Source: Burkholderiaceae bacterium (GTDB taxonomy: Bacteria > Pseudomonadota > Gammaproteobacteria > Burkholderiales > Burkholderiaceae_C). Taken from it: a stretch of 12,111 nt of DNA. The position numbers and the translations under genes were made by a program. The stretch covers positions 1-12,111 of the forward strand of contig JALOSD010000052.1 of assembly GCA_025458585.1 (NCBI GenBank), in the 5' to 3' direction. The notes beneath the pieces were generated by a model, which was not told the origin of the DNA, ran no database searches, and worked only from the letters and a program-made list of their open reading frames with translations. This document shows, in pieces, positions 1-6,289 of this stretch (position 1 is the first letter of the stretch; each line of letters starts with the position of its first letter).

Positions 1-120
1 CGAAACGACGTCGCGTCGTCTGGATCCTGCCCGTGCCGCACCGCGATCCCGATGCCATCCTGCAGCAAAGGTCGGCATGCGCGTACGGCTGAATCGCCAG
101 GCGCCACCACCGGCGTTGGA

Positions 121-402
121 TCAGTGTTCGGTGTCGCGCGGCGGGTTGGGGTCGTTGCCGGGCTTGATCGTGTCCTTGCTGACGATCTTGCCCTTGACGC
201 TCATCGTCGTCAGTTCGCCACCGCCCTGGTTGCCCAGCATGCGCCGGGCAGCATCCTGGGCCTCGGCTTGGGTGGTGTGGACAGAGGAGGCACGCTCCGC
301 CAGTTGCCATTGGCCCTCCGAGAGACAGCGCTCGGGGGCCGACCCGTGGCAACGCTCGCGAGTGGAGCGTCGCCGCCTGGCAGGCAAGTGCAGGTCGGAC
401 AT
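121..402 (-). CDS. DUF2188-like small hypothetical protein
   Basis: This 93-residue protein has no known function. From about residue 30 on it resembles the DUF2188 family: a short W-containing strand (GQWQLAERASSVHTTQ), a helix with the TQAEAQDAAR pattern, then an NQGGGELT strand, a K/G-I-rich strand and the family-like tail GNDPNPP. The first 30 residues are arginine-rich and unlike the family's usual start, in which a His-Val-Val-Pro strand precedes the tryptophan. The ATG at 402 has no clear ribosome-binding site, so the true start may lie further in. It lies 97 nt downstream of the cold-shock gene on the same strand, and the spacer holds a 22-bp palindrome that ends 10 nt before this start. 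The family assignment comes from remembered pattern similarity only. Confidence 0.6.
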   Translation of the reverse strand: MSDLHLPARRRRSTRERCHGSAPERCLSEGQWQLAERASSVHTTQAEAQDAARRMLGNQGGGELTTMSVKGKIVSKDTIKPGNDPNPPRDTEH

Positions 403-411
403 GTGACGCGG

Positions 412-433
412 CGGCGGTGCAGGTGCACCGCCG
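412..433. repeat. 22-bp palindrome (10-bp arms, 2-nt centre)
   Basis: The arms CGGCGGTGCA (412-421) and TGCACCGCCG (424-433) are perfect reverse complements separated by GG. The palindrome lies between the cold-shock gene and the DUF2188-like gene, ending 10 nt before the latter's ATG. As DNA it could be an operator for a dimeric regulator. As RNA it could form a hairpin of about 8 bp that ends the csp transcript or masks the next start. No T-run follows it on either strand. Confidence 0.55.
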
Positions 434-477
434 GCATCACCGACCAGTCCCGCCTCGCGCGGGCCGCTTGCATTCGG

Positions 478-499
478 GGCGCCCTCCGCGGGCGGCGCC
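478..499 (-). terminator. Possible weak terminator hairpin after csp
   Basis: Two GGCGCC arms (494-499 and 478-483) can pair around a 10-nt loop, just downstream of the csp stop codon. There is no T-tract, so this is a weak candidate. The 412-433 palindrome is an alternative. Confidence 0.25.
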
Positions 500-501
500 G
501 C

Positions 502-762
502 TCAGGACGCGGCGACGACGCCCGACGCCTTGCCGACCCTGGCGCCCTGCGGCGCCGGCTCGAGCGGCTGGATGTTCTGCGCCAGGTCGCCCTTGGGGCC
601 CTGCACGCGCTCGTAGCTGACCCGGCTGCCCTGCTTGAGGGTGCGGAAGCCCTCCATCTGGATGGCCGAGAAATGGGCGAACACGTCCGGGCCGCCTTCC
701 TCGGGCTCGATGAAGCCGAAACCCTTCGCGTCGTTGAACCACTTGACGATGCCGGTGGCCAT
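502..762 (-). CDS. Cold-shock domain protein (CspA family)
   Basis: This 86-residue protein is a single cold-shock domain, a small OB-fold that binds single-stranded RNA and DNA and acts as an RNA chaperone in the cytoplasm. The start MATGIVKWFNDAKGFGFI is typical. RNP1 (KGFGFI) is at residues 13-18 and RNP2 (VFAHF) at 27-31, with the aromatic and His residues needed for base stacking in place. The domain ends near NIQ (63-65). About 20 further residues, low in complexity and rich in Ala, Gly and Pro, follow, making it longer than the usual 67-70. The ATG at 762 follows a purine-rich ribosome-binding stretch (GGGAGAGAGG). It diverges from clpS. Many genomes carry several Csp paralogues, so I cannot say which this is or whether cold induces it. 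Confidence 0.95.
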   Translation of the reverse strand: MATGIVKWFNDAKGFGFIEPEEGGPDVFAHFSAIQMEGFRTLKQGSRVSYERVQGPKGDLAQNIQPLEPAPQGARVGKASGVVAAS

Positions 763-794
763 GCGATACCTCTCTCTCCCACCCCAGTCGCGAA

Positions 795-824
795 ATTGTC
801 ATTCCCGCGTTCAGGGAGTGTCAA
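795..824 (-). promoter_or_regulatory. Sigma-70-like promoter for csp
   Basis: On the minus strand a perfect -35 box TTGACA (824-819) is followed after 18 nt by GACAAT (800-795), a reasonable -10 box. Shifting one base to TGACAA gives a 17-nt spacer. Transcription would begin near 788, leaving a leader of about 25 nt before the ATG at 762. That is far shorter than the roughly 160-nt thermosensing leader of E. coli cspA. Confidence 0.6.
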
Positions 825-895
825 GCGCGGACGACATCTTGGTGCATGAATCGGTCGTCCACCCGTCGGCAGGGGTGGCGCTGGCCTTGCCTTGG

Positions 896-923
896 GGCGC
901 GCCGGCGAATGCGCCGGCGCGCC
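896..923. repeat. 11-bp perfect inverted repeat in the csp/clpS spacer
   Basis: The arms GGCGCGCCGGC (896-906) and GCCGGCGCGCC (913-923) pair perfectly around a 6-nt loop (GAATGC). All pairs are G-C. No T-run flanks it, and it lies upstream of both divergent promoter candidates, so it is not an obvious terminator for either gene. The 763-1012 spacer shows no convincing small ORF. Besides this hairpin it holds the two promoter candidates. Confidence 0.6.
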
Positions 924-972
924 GCCGCTGATCGGCGCATGGGCGCCAGCGCGGCGCGGCAACATCACCGCG

Positions 973-1004
973 TTGCCTGCGCGCCGGGGCCGACTCTATA
1001 GAAT
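973..1004 (+). promoter_or_regulatory. Sigma-70-like promoter for clpS-clpA
   Basis: TTGCCT (973-978) and TATAGA (997-1002) are 18 nt apart. TAGAAT (999-1004) is an alternative -10 reading. Either would start transcription around 1009-1011, only a few bases before the annotated clpS ATG at 1013. The mRNA would be almost leaderless, or translation would start at the second in-frame ATG at 1043. Confidence 0.5.
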
Positions 1005-1012
1005 GGAAATTC

Positions 1013-1369
1013 ATGTCTTCGCATGCGTCGACGCCGCCCAACATGCCCCCACCGTCGCCCCGCCAGGATGACGGGCAGGGCGCGGTCGTCGTCGAGCGGC
1101 AGACCCAGAAGACGGTTCCTCCGCCGCTGTACCAGGTCGTCATGCTCAACGACGACTTCACGCCGATGGAATTCGTCGTGATGGTGCTGCAGCAGTATTT
1201 CCGGCACGATCTCGAAACCGCGACCCAGATCATGCTGAAGATCCACCACGAGGGGCGTGGGGTGTGCGGCGTCTTCACGAAGGACGTCGCCGCGACGAAG
1301 GTCGAGCTGGTACTGGCCACCGCCAAGCGGGCGGGGCACCCGTTGCAGTGCATTATGGAGGCCGCATGA
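1013..1369 (+). CDS. clpS: ATP-dependent Clp protease adaptor ClpS
   Basis: ClpS is the N-degron adaptor that binds proteins with Leu, Phe, Tyr or Trp at the N-terminus and hands them to ClpA for degradation by ClpAP. The protein has 118 residues with a disordered Pro-rich N-terminus (about 1-38), then the conserved fold. Numbering is E. coli plus 12. The degron-pocket residues are present: N46, D47, D48, T50, the gatekeeper M52, then M74, I77 (Val in E. coli) and H78. The GVCGVFTKDVAATKV strand and helix contact the ClpA N-domain. Its TGA overlaps the clpA ATG (ATGA), so the two are translationally coupled. The ATG at 1013 has only a weak GGAA ahead of it, and Met11 (1043) is an alternative start. 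Confidence 0.97.
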   Translation: MSSHASTPPNMPPPSPRQDDGQGAVVVERQTQKTVPPPLYQVVMLNDDFTPMEFVVMVLQQYFRHDLETATQIMLKIHHEGRGVCGVFTKDVAATKVELVLATAKRAGHPLQCIMEAA

Positions 1370-3537
1370 TTGCGCAAGAACTGGAAGTCAGCCTGCACAT
1401 GGCGTTCGTCGAGGCGCGCCAGCAGCGGCACGAGTTCATCACCGTCGAGCACCTGCTGCTCGCGCTGCTGGACAACCCGTCGGCCGCCGAGGTGCTGCGC
1501 GCCTGCGCCGCCAACATCGAGGACCTGCGCAAGAGCCTGACGACCTTCATCAAGGAGAACACGCCGACCGTCGGCGGCACCGAGGAGGTCGACACCCAGC
1601 CCACGCTCGGCTTCCAGCGTGTGATCCAGCGCGCGATCATGCACGTGCAGTCGACCGGCAGCGGCAAGAAGGAGGTCACCGGCGCCAACGTGCTGGTGGC
1701 CATCTTCGGCGAGAAGGACTCTCACGCCGTCTACTACCTGCACCAGCAGGGGGTCACGCGGCTGGACGTCGTCAACTACATCGCCCACGGCATCAAGAAG
1801 TCCGAGCCGCCGGAGCCGAGCAAGTCGAGCGAGGGCAGCAGCAGCGGCGAGAGCGAGAAGGACGACGGCGGCGACGGAAAGGGCTCGCCGCTCGACCAGT
1901 TCACGCAGAACCTCAATGCCCTCGCGCGCGAGGGCAAGATCGACCCGCTGATCGGCCGCGAGCACGAGGTCGAGCGCGTGATCCAGGTGCTTTGCCGGCG
2001 GCGCAAGAACAACCCGCTGCTCGTCGGCGAGGCCGGCGTCGGCAAGACGGCGATCGCCGAAGGGCTGGCGTGGCGCATCACGCAGGGCGACGTGCCCGAA
2101 GTCTTGGCGGACTCGGTCGTCTACGCGCTCGACATGGGCGCGCTGCTCGCCGGCACGAAGTACCGTGGCGACTTCGAGCAGCGCCTGAAGGGCGTGCTCA
2201 AGCAGCTGAAGGACCAGCCGCGCTCGATTCTCTTCATCGACGAGATCCACACGCTGATCGGCGCCGGCGCCGCCTCGGGCGGCACGCTCGATGCGAGCAA
2301 CCTGCTCAAGCCCGCGCTGTCGAGCGGTGCGATGAAGTGCATCGGCGCGACCACGTTCACCGAGTACCGCGGCATCTTCGAGAAGGACGCCGCGCTGTCG
2401 CGCCGGTTCCAGAAGATCGACGTCGTCGAACCGTCGGTCGAACAGACGGTTGAGATCCTGAAGGGGCTGAAGTCGCGCTTCGAGGATCACCACAACGTCA
2501 AGTACGCGCTTGGCGCGCTGCAGGCCGCGGCCGAGCTGTCCGCCAAGTACATCAACGACCGCCACCTGCCCGACAAGGCGATCGACGTGATCGACGAGGC
2601 CGGTGCGGCGCAGCGCATCCTGCCGAAGAACAAGCAGAAGAAGACGATCACGCGCATCGAGGTCGAGGACATCGTCGCCAAGATCGCGCGCATCCCGCCG
2701 GCGTCGGTCTCGAGCGACGACCGCAGCAAGCTGAAGACGCTCGACCGCGACCTCAAGAGCGTCGTCTTCGGGCAGGACCCGGCGATCGACGCCCTGGCCG
2801 CGGCGATCAAGATGGCGCGCTCGGGCCTCGGCAAGCCCGACAAGCCGATCGGCTCGTTCCTCTTCAGCGGCCCCACCGGCGTCGGCAAGACCGAGGTGGC
2901 CAAGCAGCTGGCCTACATCCTGGGCATCGAGTTGATCCGCTTCGACATGTCAGAGTACATGGAGCGCCACGCGGTAAGCCGCCTGATCGGCGCGCCGCCT
3001 CACGGCACGCTGACCGACAACAACGGGCGCAAGGCCGACTTCCGCAACGTCATGATCATCATGACGACGAATGCCGGCGCCGAGACGATGAACAAGTCGA
3101 CGATCGGCTTCACGACGAAGCGCGAGCAGGGCGACGAGATGGCCGACATCAAGCGCCTCTTCACCCCCGAGTTCCGCAACCGGCTCGACGCGATCGTGTC
3201 GTTCCGCGCGCTCGACGAGGAGATCATCCTGCGCGTGGTCGACAAGTTCCTGCTCCAGCTCGAGAGCCAGCTCGCCGAGAAGAAGGTCGAGGTCACGTTC
3301 ACCGACGCGCTGCGCACGTACCTGGCGAAGAAGGGCTTCGACCCGCTGATGGGCGCGCGGCCGATGCAGCGCCTGATCCAGGACACGATCCGCCGCGCGC
3401 TGGCCGACGAGCTGCTGTTCGGCCGCCTCGTCGACGGTGGCCGCCTGACGGTGGGCATCGACGACGCCGGCGAGGTCACGCTCGACATCGACCCGAAGAA
3501 GAGCGATAAGCCCAAGGCCGAGCCCGCCACCGCTTGA
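1366..3537 (+). CDS. clpA: ClpA unfoldase with internally deleted second AAA+ module
   Basis: ClpA is the AAA+ hexamer that unfolds substrates and feeds them to ClpP. The product has 723 residues, against 758 in E. coli. Visible parts: N-domain (about 1-145, the ClpS-binding region), a Ser/Glu/Gly-rich linker, and a complete D1 with Walker A GEAGVGKT (221-228), pore loop KYRGDF and Walker B FIDE (D292, E293). D2 has Walker A GPTGVGKT (502-509), the ClpP-docking IGF loop (580-582), the FRNRLD arginine-finger region and sensor-2 GARPM. After RLIGAPP (ending at P545) the sequence jumps straight to HGTLTDNNGR. The usual 44 or so residues between, with the GYVG pore loop and the LLLDEIEKAHP Walker B, are absent. 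The frame is kept. This is either a genuine deletion or an assembly error. If genuine, D2 should bind ATP poorly and not hydrolyse or pull. GGAGG at 1357-1361 is the ribosome-binding site. clpP is not in this window. Confidence 0.95.
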   Translation: MIAQELEVSLHMAFVEARQQRHEFITVEHLLLALLDNPSAAEVLRACAANIEDLRKSLTTFIKENTPTVGGTEEVDTQPTLGFQRVIQRAIMHVQSTGSGKKEVTGANVLVAIFGEKDSHAVYYLHQQGVTRLDVVNYIAHGIKKSEPPEPSKSSEGSSSGESEKDDGGDGKGSPLDQFTQNLNALAREGKIDPLIGREHEVERVIQVLCRRRKNNPLLVGEAGVGKTAIAEGLAWRITQGDVPEVLADSVVYALDMGALLAGTKYRGDFEQRLKGVLKQLKDQPRSILFIDEIHTLIGAGAASGGTLDASNLLKPALSSGAMKCIGATTFTEYRGIFEKDAALSRRFQKIDVVEPSVEQTVEILKGLKSRFEDHHNVKYALGALQAAAELSAKYINDRHLPDKAIDVIDEAGAAQRILPKNKQKKTITRIEVEDIVAKIARIPPASVSSDDRSKLKTLDRDLKSVVFGQDPAIDALAAAIKMARSGLGKPDKPIGSFLFSGPTGVGKTEVAKQLAYILGIELIRFDMSEYMERHAVSRLIGAPPHGTLTDNNGRKADFRNVMIIMTTNAGAETMNKSTIGFTTKREQGDEMADIKRLFTPEFRNRLDAIVSFRALDEEIILRVVDKFLLQLESQLAEKKVEVTFTDALRTYLAKKGFDPLMGARPMQRLIQDTIRRALADELLFGRLVDGGRLTVGIDDAGEVTLDIDPKKSDKPKAEPATA

Positions 3538-3549
3538 GGCCGTGGTGTC

Positions 3550-4332
3550 TCAGCCCGTCTCGGCCGGGTCCTGGCGGTAGAAGTCGACGAACAGCCGGTA
3601 CAGCGCCGGCTGCTCGCTCCTGAACGCCTGCGGGGCGACGAAGAAGGCCTCGCTCGCGACGGCGAAGAACTCGCTCGGCGCCTCGGCGCCGTAGGGGTCG
3701 AGCACGGTGTCGTACCCGCAGGCCACGCGCTCGCAGAAGCGGTCGTACTCGTACTGCAGCACGTCGTGCCAGTGCGCGAGCGCCTTCGCGTCGGGCAGCG
3801 GCGGCACGCCGTCGGCGTCGCCGTCGAGCAGGTCGATGACGTGCGCGAACTCGTGGATCACGACGTTGTAGGGGCCGTCGGCCGTGTCGCCGGCGGCGTC
3901 GACATCGGCCCAGCTGAGCATCATCGGGCCGCCTTCCATCGCCTCGCCGGCGAGGACTTCGTCGTAGTGGTGCACGACACCGTGGTCGTCGGTCACTTCG
4001 CGCTTCGCGACGACCTGCTGCGGGTGCACGACGATGCCCACGAAGCCGTCGTAGGCGCCCAGCCCGAGCCTGAGCACCGGCAGGCAGGCCTGCGCGGCGA
4101 TCGCGACGGCGGTCGCGTCGTCGACGACGAAGCCGCCGGCGCCGCTGAACTCCTTGCGGTCGAGGAACAGGCTGGCCAGCCGACGCAGCTCGGCGCGGTC
4201 GGCCTCGCCCAGGCGCTCAAGGAACGGGTAGCGGCGCAGCGTGCGCTGCCACAGGTCGTCGGGGATCCCGCGCCGCGCGAGCGCGCGCTGCTCGCGTCGC
4301 TCGCGCAGGCGCTGCAGCAGGCGTTCGAGCAT
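3550..4332 (-). CDS. mtfA: MtfA-family zinc peptidase (M90)
   Basis: This 260-residue protein matches the MtfA family (E. coli MtfA has 265 residues), cytosolic zinc metallopeptidases related in fold to the anthrax lethal factor domain. The zinc site is visible: HEFAH at residues 160-164 (IHEFAHVIDLLDG) and a downstream PSEFFAVASEAFF segment supplying the third, glutamate ligand. The N-terminus has a basic helical segment (LLQRLRERREQR). In E. coli MtfA binds the glucose regulator Mlc; whether it does so here is unknown. The ATG at 4332 overlaps the lpxH stop as TGATG, which decides the start and implies translational coupling. The open frame runs about 380 nt further upstream, but only antisense to the known lpxH frame. 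It converges on clpA with a 12-nt gap and no clear terminator. Confidence 0.93.
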   Translation of the reverse strand: MLERLLQRLRERREQRALARRGIPDDLWQRTLRRYPFLERLGEADRAELRRLASLFLDRKEFSGAGGFVVDDATAVAIAAQACLPVLRLGLGAYDGFVGIVVHPQQVVAKREVTDDHGVVHHYDEVLAGEAMEGGPMMLSWADVDAAGDTADGPYNVVIHEFAHVIDLLDGDADGVPPLPDAKALAHWHDVLQYEYDRFCERVACGYDTVLDPYGAEAPSEFFAVASEAFFVAPQAFRSEQPALYRLFVDFYRQDPAETG

Positions 4333-5117
4333 CAGGGCTCGATGCGGTGGCGGCTGAACCCCGCGCGCGTCAGCCGCAGCAGGTCGCCGCGCGGCGGGTC
4401 GGCGTCGAGGTCCCAGTCGGCGAGCACGTGGCGGAGGTGGCCCGGCGCGAGCTCGTCGTCGCCCGGGCGGTGCGTGTGGCCGTGCACGAGGTCGGCGCAG
4501 CCGGCCGCGTGCAGCCAGGCGGTGGCGGCGTCGCGGTCGATGTCGGTCCACGGCGCGGCGGGCATCGTCTGCTGGCGCTGCTGGCTCGCGTCGCGCATCT
4601 GGCGCGCGACGACACGGCGCTGCGCGATCGGCATCGCGAGCGCGGCGTCGCGCCACGCTTCGCTGCGCGCCTGGGCGCGGAAGCGCTGGTAGTCGACGTC
4701 GGCCAGGCACAGCAGATCGCCGTGGGTCAGCAGCGCGCGCCGGCCGAACGCGACGAGCACCGTCGGGTCGTGCAGCGCGAACAGGCCGGCGGCACGCAGC
4801 GTCGCGTCGCCGACGAGGAAGTCGCGGTTGCCGACCATGTAGCCCACCGGTCGCCGGCGCGCAGCCGCCGCGAGGACGTCGACGCAGGCAGCTTCGAACG
4901 GCTCGTCGCGCGCGTCGTCGCCGACCCAGGCCTCGAACAGGTCACCGAGGATGAACACCGCGTCGGCCTCGGTGTGCTCGAGGTAGCGACGCCAGGCGGC
5001 GAAGGTCGCGCCGGTGCTCTCCGACAGATGCAGGTCGGAGATGAACTCGACCGAACGCCAGTGCGCCGGCGCCTCGAACTCGACCGGCGTCGGCAGGCGA
5101 GCGCCGGCGGACTCCAT
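4332..5117 (-). CDS. lpxH: UDP-2,3-diacylglucosamine diphosphatase LpxH
   Basis: LpxH removes UMP from UDP-2,3-diacylglucosamine to give lipid X, the fourth step of lipid A synthesis, at the inner face of the cytoplasmic membrane. The 261-residue protein shows the full calcineurin-like metal site: D28 and H30 (FISDLHL), D59 (GDLFEAWVGDD), N97 with R98 and D99 (GNRDF), H132 (HGD), and H214 and H216 (HGHTHRP). These match the E. coli ligands D8, H10, D41, N79, H114, H195 and H197. About 20 residues precede the first strand, longer than in E. coli, so a later start is possible, though no better start codon with a ribosome-binding site is seen. It begins 2 nt after the ppiB stop and overlaps mtfA. 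Its presence implies a Gram-negative envelope with lipopolysaccharide. Confidence 0.96.
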   Translation of the reverse strand: MESAGARLPTPVEFEAPAHWRSVEFISDLHLSESTGATFAAWRRYLEHTEADAVFILGDLFEAWVGDDARDEPFEAACVDVLAAAARRRPVGYMVGNRDFLVGDATLRAAGLFALHDPTVLVAFGRRALLTHGDLLCLADVDYQRFRAQARSEAWRDAALAMPIAQRRVVARQMRDASQQRQQTMPAAPWTDIDRDAATAWLHAAGCADLVHGHTHRPGDDELAPGHLRHVLADWDLDADPPRGDLLRLTRAGFSRHRIEP

Positions 5118-5119
5118 CG

Positions 5120-5620
5120 TCAGACGACGATAGCCTTCTGGATCACGACGTCGTCGAGCGGCACGTCGTCGTGCATGCCGCGGCGGCCGGTCTTCACGCC
5201 TTCGATCGCGTCGACGACCTCGGTGCCGGCGACGACCTTGCCGAACACCGCGTAGCCCCAGCCCTGCGGCGACTCGGACTTGAAGTTCAGGAAGTCGTTG
5301 TCAGTCGTGTTGATGAAGAACTGCGCCGTGGCCGAGTGCGGCGCCGACGTGCGCGCCATCGCGATCGTGTAGTGCTCGTTGCGCAGGCCGTTGTTCGCCT
5401 CGTTCGCGATCGGCGCGCCGGTGGGCTTCTGCTTCATGCTCGGCTCGAAGCCGCCGCCCTGGATCATGAAGCCCTTGATGACGCGGTGGAACACGGTGCC
5501 GTCGTAGTGGCCCTTGCTCACGTAATCGAGGAAGTTCGCGACGCTGGCCGGCGCCTTCGCGTCGTCGAGCTCGATGCGGATCGTGCCCGCGCTGGTGGTC
5601 ATCTCGACGGTCTTGGTCAT
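5120..5620 (-). CDS. ppiB: Cytoplasmic peptidyl-prolyl isomerase (cyclophilin B)
   Basis: This is a cyclophilin that catalyses cis-trans isomerisation of bonds before proline. The 166-residue protein has no signal peptide, so it is cytoplasmic, and its length fits PpiB (E. coli 164). The active-site segment FHRVIKGFMIQGGGF (catalytic Arg in FHR, Gln in MIQGGG) is followed by IAMART, the QFFINT segment and GYAVFGKV. The ATG at 5620 lies 1 nt after the ppiA stop and has GGAG 7 nt upstream. It lies between its periplasmic paralogue ppiA and lpxH, and all are probably on one transcript. Met7 is a possible but less likely start. Confidence 0.95.
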   Translation of the reverse strand: MTKTVEMTTSAGTIRIELDDAKAPASVANFLDYVSKGHYDGTVFHRVIKGFMIQGGGFEPSMKQKPTGAPIANEANNGLRNEHYTIAMARTSAPHSATAQFFINTTDNDFLNFKSESPQGWGYAVFGKVVAGTEVVDAIEGVKTGRRGMHDDVPLDDVVIQKAIVV

Positions 5621-6014
5621 CTCACTGCTCCAGGGTGGCCTTGTTGATGACCACGGGGGTGACGGGAACGTTCTGGTGCCCGCCCTTGTTCGCGACGGGC
5701 ACCGCCTTGATCTTGTCGACCACGTCCATGCCGGAAACGACGCGGCCGAAGACGGCGTAGCCGTGGCCGTCGCGCGCGTTGGCCTGGTCGAGGAATGCGT
5801 TGTCGGCGACGTTGACGAAGAACTGCGCGGTCGCCGAGTCGGGCACCATCGTGCGCGCCATCGCGACGGTGCCGCGCTTGTTCTCGAGGCCGTTGCGGCT
5901 TTCGAGCGGGATCGGCGCGCGCGTGGGCTTCTGCACCATGTCCGCGGTGAAGCCGCCGCCCTGGATCATGAAGCCGTCGATCACGCGATGGAACACGGTG
6001 CCGTCGTAGTGCCC
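5447..6014. repeat. Direct repeat pair shared by ppiB and ppiA
   Basis: Bases 5447-5512 (ppiB) and 5949-6014 (ppiA) match at 61 of 66 positions, counted by eye, in the same orientation. Both encode the cyclophilin active site from GHYDGTVFHR to MIQGGGF. Similarity continues more weakly on both sides. The copies are 502 bp apart. Recombination between them would give an in-frame fused cyclophilin, because 502 plus compensating codon phase keeps the motif aligned only if small length differences are absorbed elsewhere; I did not resolve this. Confidence 0.8.
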
Positions 6015-6179
6015 CGCCTTGACGTAGGCGACGAAGTTCTCGACCGTCTTCGGCGCCTTCGCCGCGTCGAGCTCGAGCACGATGTCGCCCATCGTCGTGG
6101 CGAGCTTCACCTTCTGGGCCCACGCCGGCAGCGCTACCGCGAGCGCCGCGGCGAGGGCAATCGTCATCGTTCGCATCAT
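5622..6179 (-). CDS. ppiA: Periplasmic peptidyl-prolyl isomerase (cyclophilin A)
   Basis: This cyclophilin has 185 residues from the chosen start. It begins with a Sec signal peptide: MMRT, then a hydrophobic Ala/Leu/Val stretch ending AWA before QKVKL, so signal peptidase I probably cuts after AWA (about residue 21) and the enzyme folds proteins in the periplasm. The mature part has the cyclophilin core: FHRVIDGFMIQGGGF, VAMARTM, QFFVNV and GYAVFGRV. The start at 6179 is picked because the signal peptide begins there and GGGAG lies 10 nt upstream. Met2 (6176) is equally possible, and the longer open frame back to 6281 would bury the signal peptide. It is the first gene of the ppiA-ppiB-lpxH-mtfA unit and diverges from cysS. 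Confidence 0.95.
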   Translation of the reverse strand: MMRTMTIALAAALAVALPAWAQKVKLATTMGDIVLELDAAKAPKTVENFVAYVKAGHYDGTVFHRVIDGFMIQGGGFTADMVQKPTRAPIPLESRNGLENKRGTVAMARTMVPDSATAQFFVNVADNAFLDQANARDGHGYAVFGRVVSGMDVVDKIKAVPVANKGGHQNVPVTPVVINKATLEQ

Positions 6180-6289
6180 CGAAATCACGCTCCCGGACCT
6201 CGCAGGCCCACCGCTATACTGATTCATTCTAGCCAGCGGCCTTGGGCGAGAGCGTTCTCGACGAGGCCGTTGCCATTCCACGAGCGGCG
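6180..6289. promoter_or_regulatory. Divergent ppiA/cysS promoter region
   Basis: This 110-bp spacer must drive both directions. On the minus strand TAGAAT (6231-6226) is a likely -10 for ppiA. On the plus strand TATACT (6215-6220) is a likely -10 for cysS, giving a leader of about 63 nt. Neither has a good -35 at 16-18 nt. The cysS leader can fold into a two-part hairpin: GGCCT/AGGCC (6238-6242 with 6264-6268) outside and CGAGA/TCTCG (6247-6251 with 6256-6260) inside. No T-box or other known riboswitch pattern is recognisable. Confidence 0.4.

Noticed and set aside
3..92. Possible 3' end of a plus-strand gene reading KRRRVVWILPVPHRDPDAIL and stopping at TGA 90-92
   Set aside because: Only 29 codons are visible and no family is recognised. 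It may be the tail of a gene to the left, but the fragment is too short to support a call. Bases 1-120 otherwise show nothing.
52..968. Long open frames on both strands over the DUF2188-like and csp genes
   Set aside because: They overlap the clear cold-shock domain on the opposite strand or in another frame, and the translations are Arg-rich with no family pattern.
846..1001. 51-codon plus-strand frame in the csp/clpS spacer
   Set aside because: It is Arg/Trp/Ala-rich, has no ribosome-binding site and runs through the 11-bp hairpin and the clpS promoter candidate.
811..2565. 584-codon minus-strand frame across the csp/clpS spacer, clpS and clpA
   Set aside because: It is antisense to clpS and clpA, with Leu/Ala/Arg/Asp-biased shadow composition and no recognisable domain.
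3527..3545. Imperfect hairpin over the clpA stop codon as a bidirectional terminator for clpA and mtfA
   Set aside because: Stems of 4 and 2 bp with a C-C mismatch and no T-run are too weak. How the two convergent genes are separated remains open.
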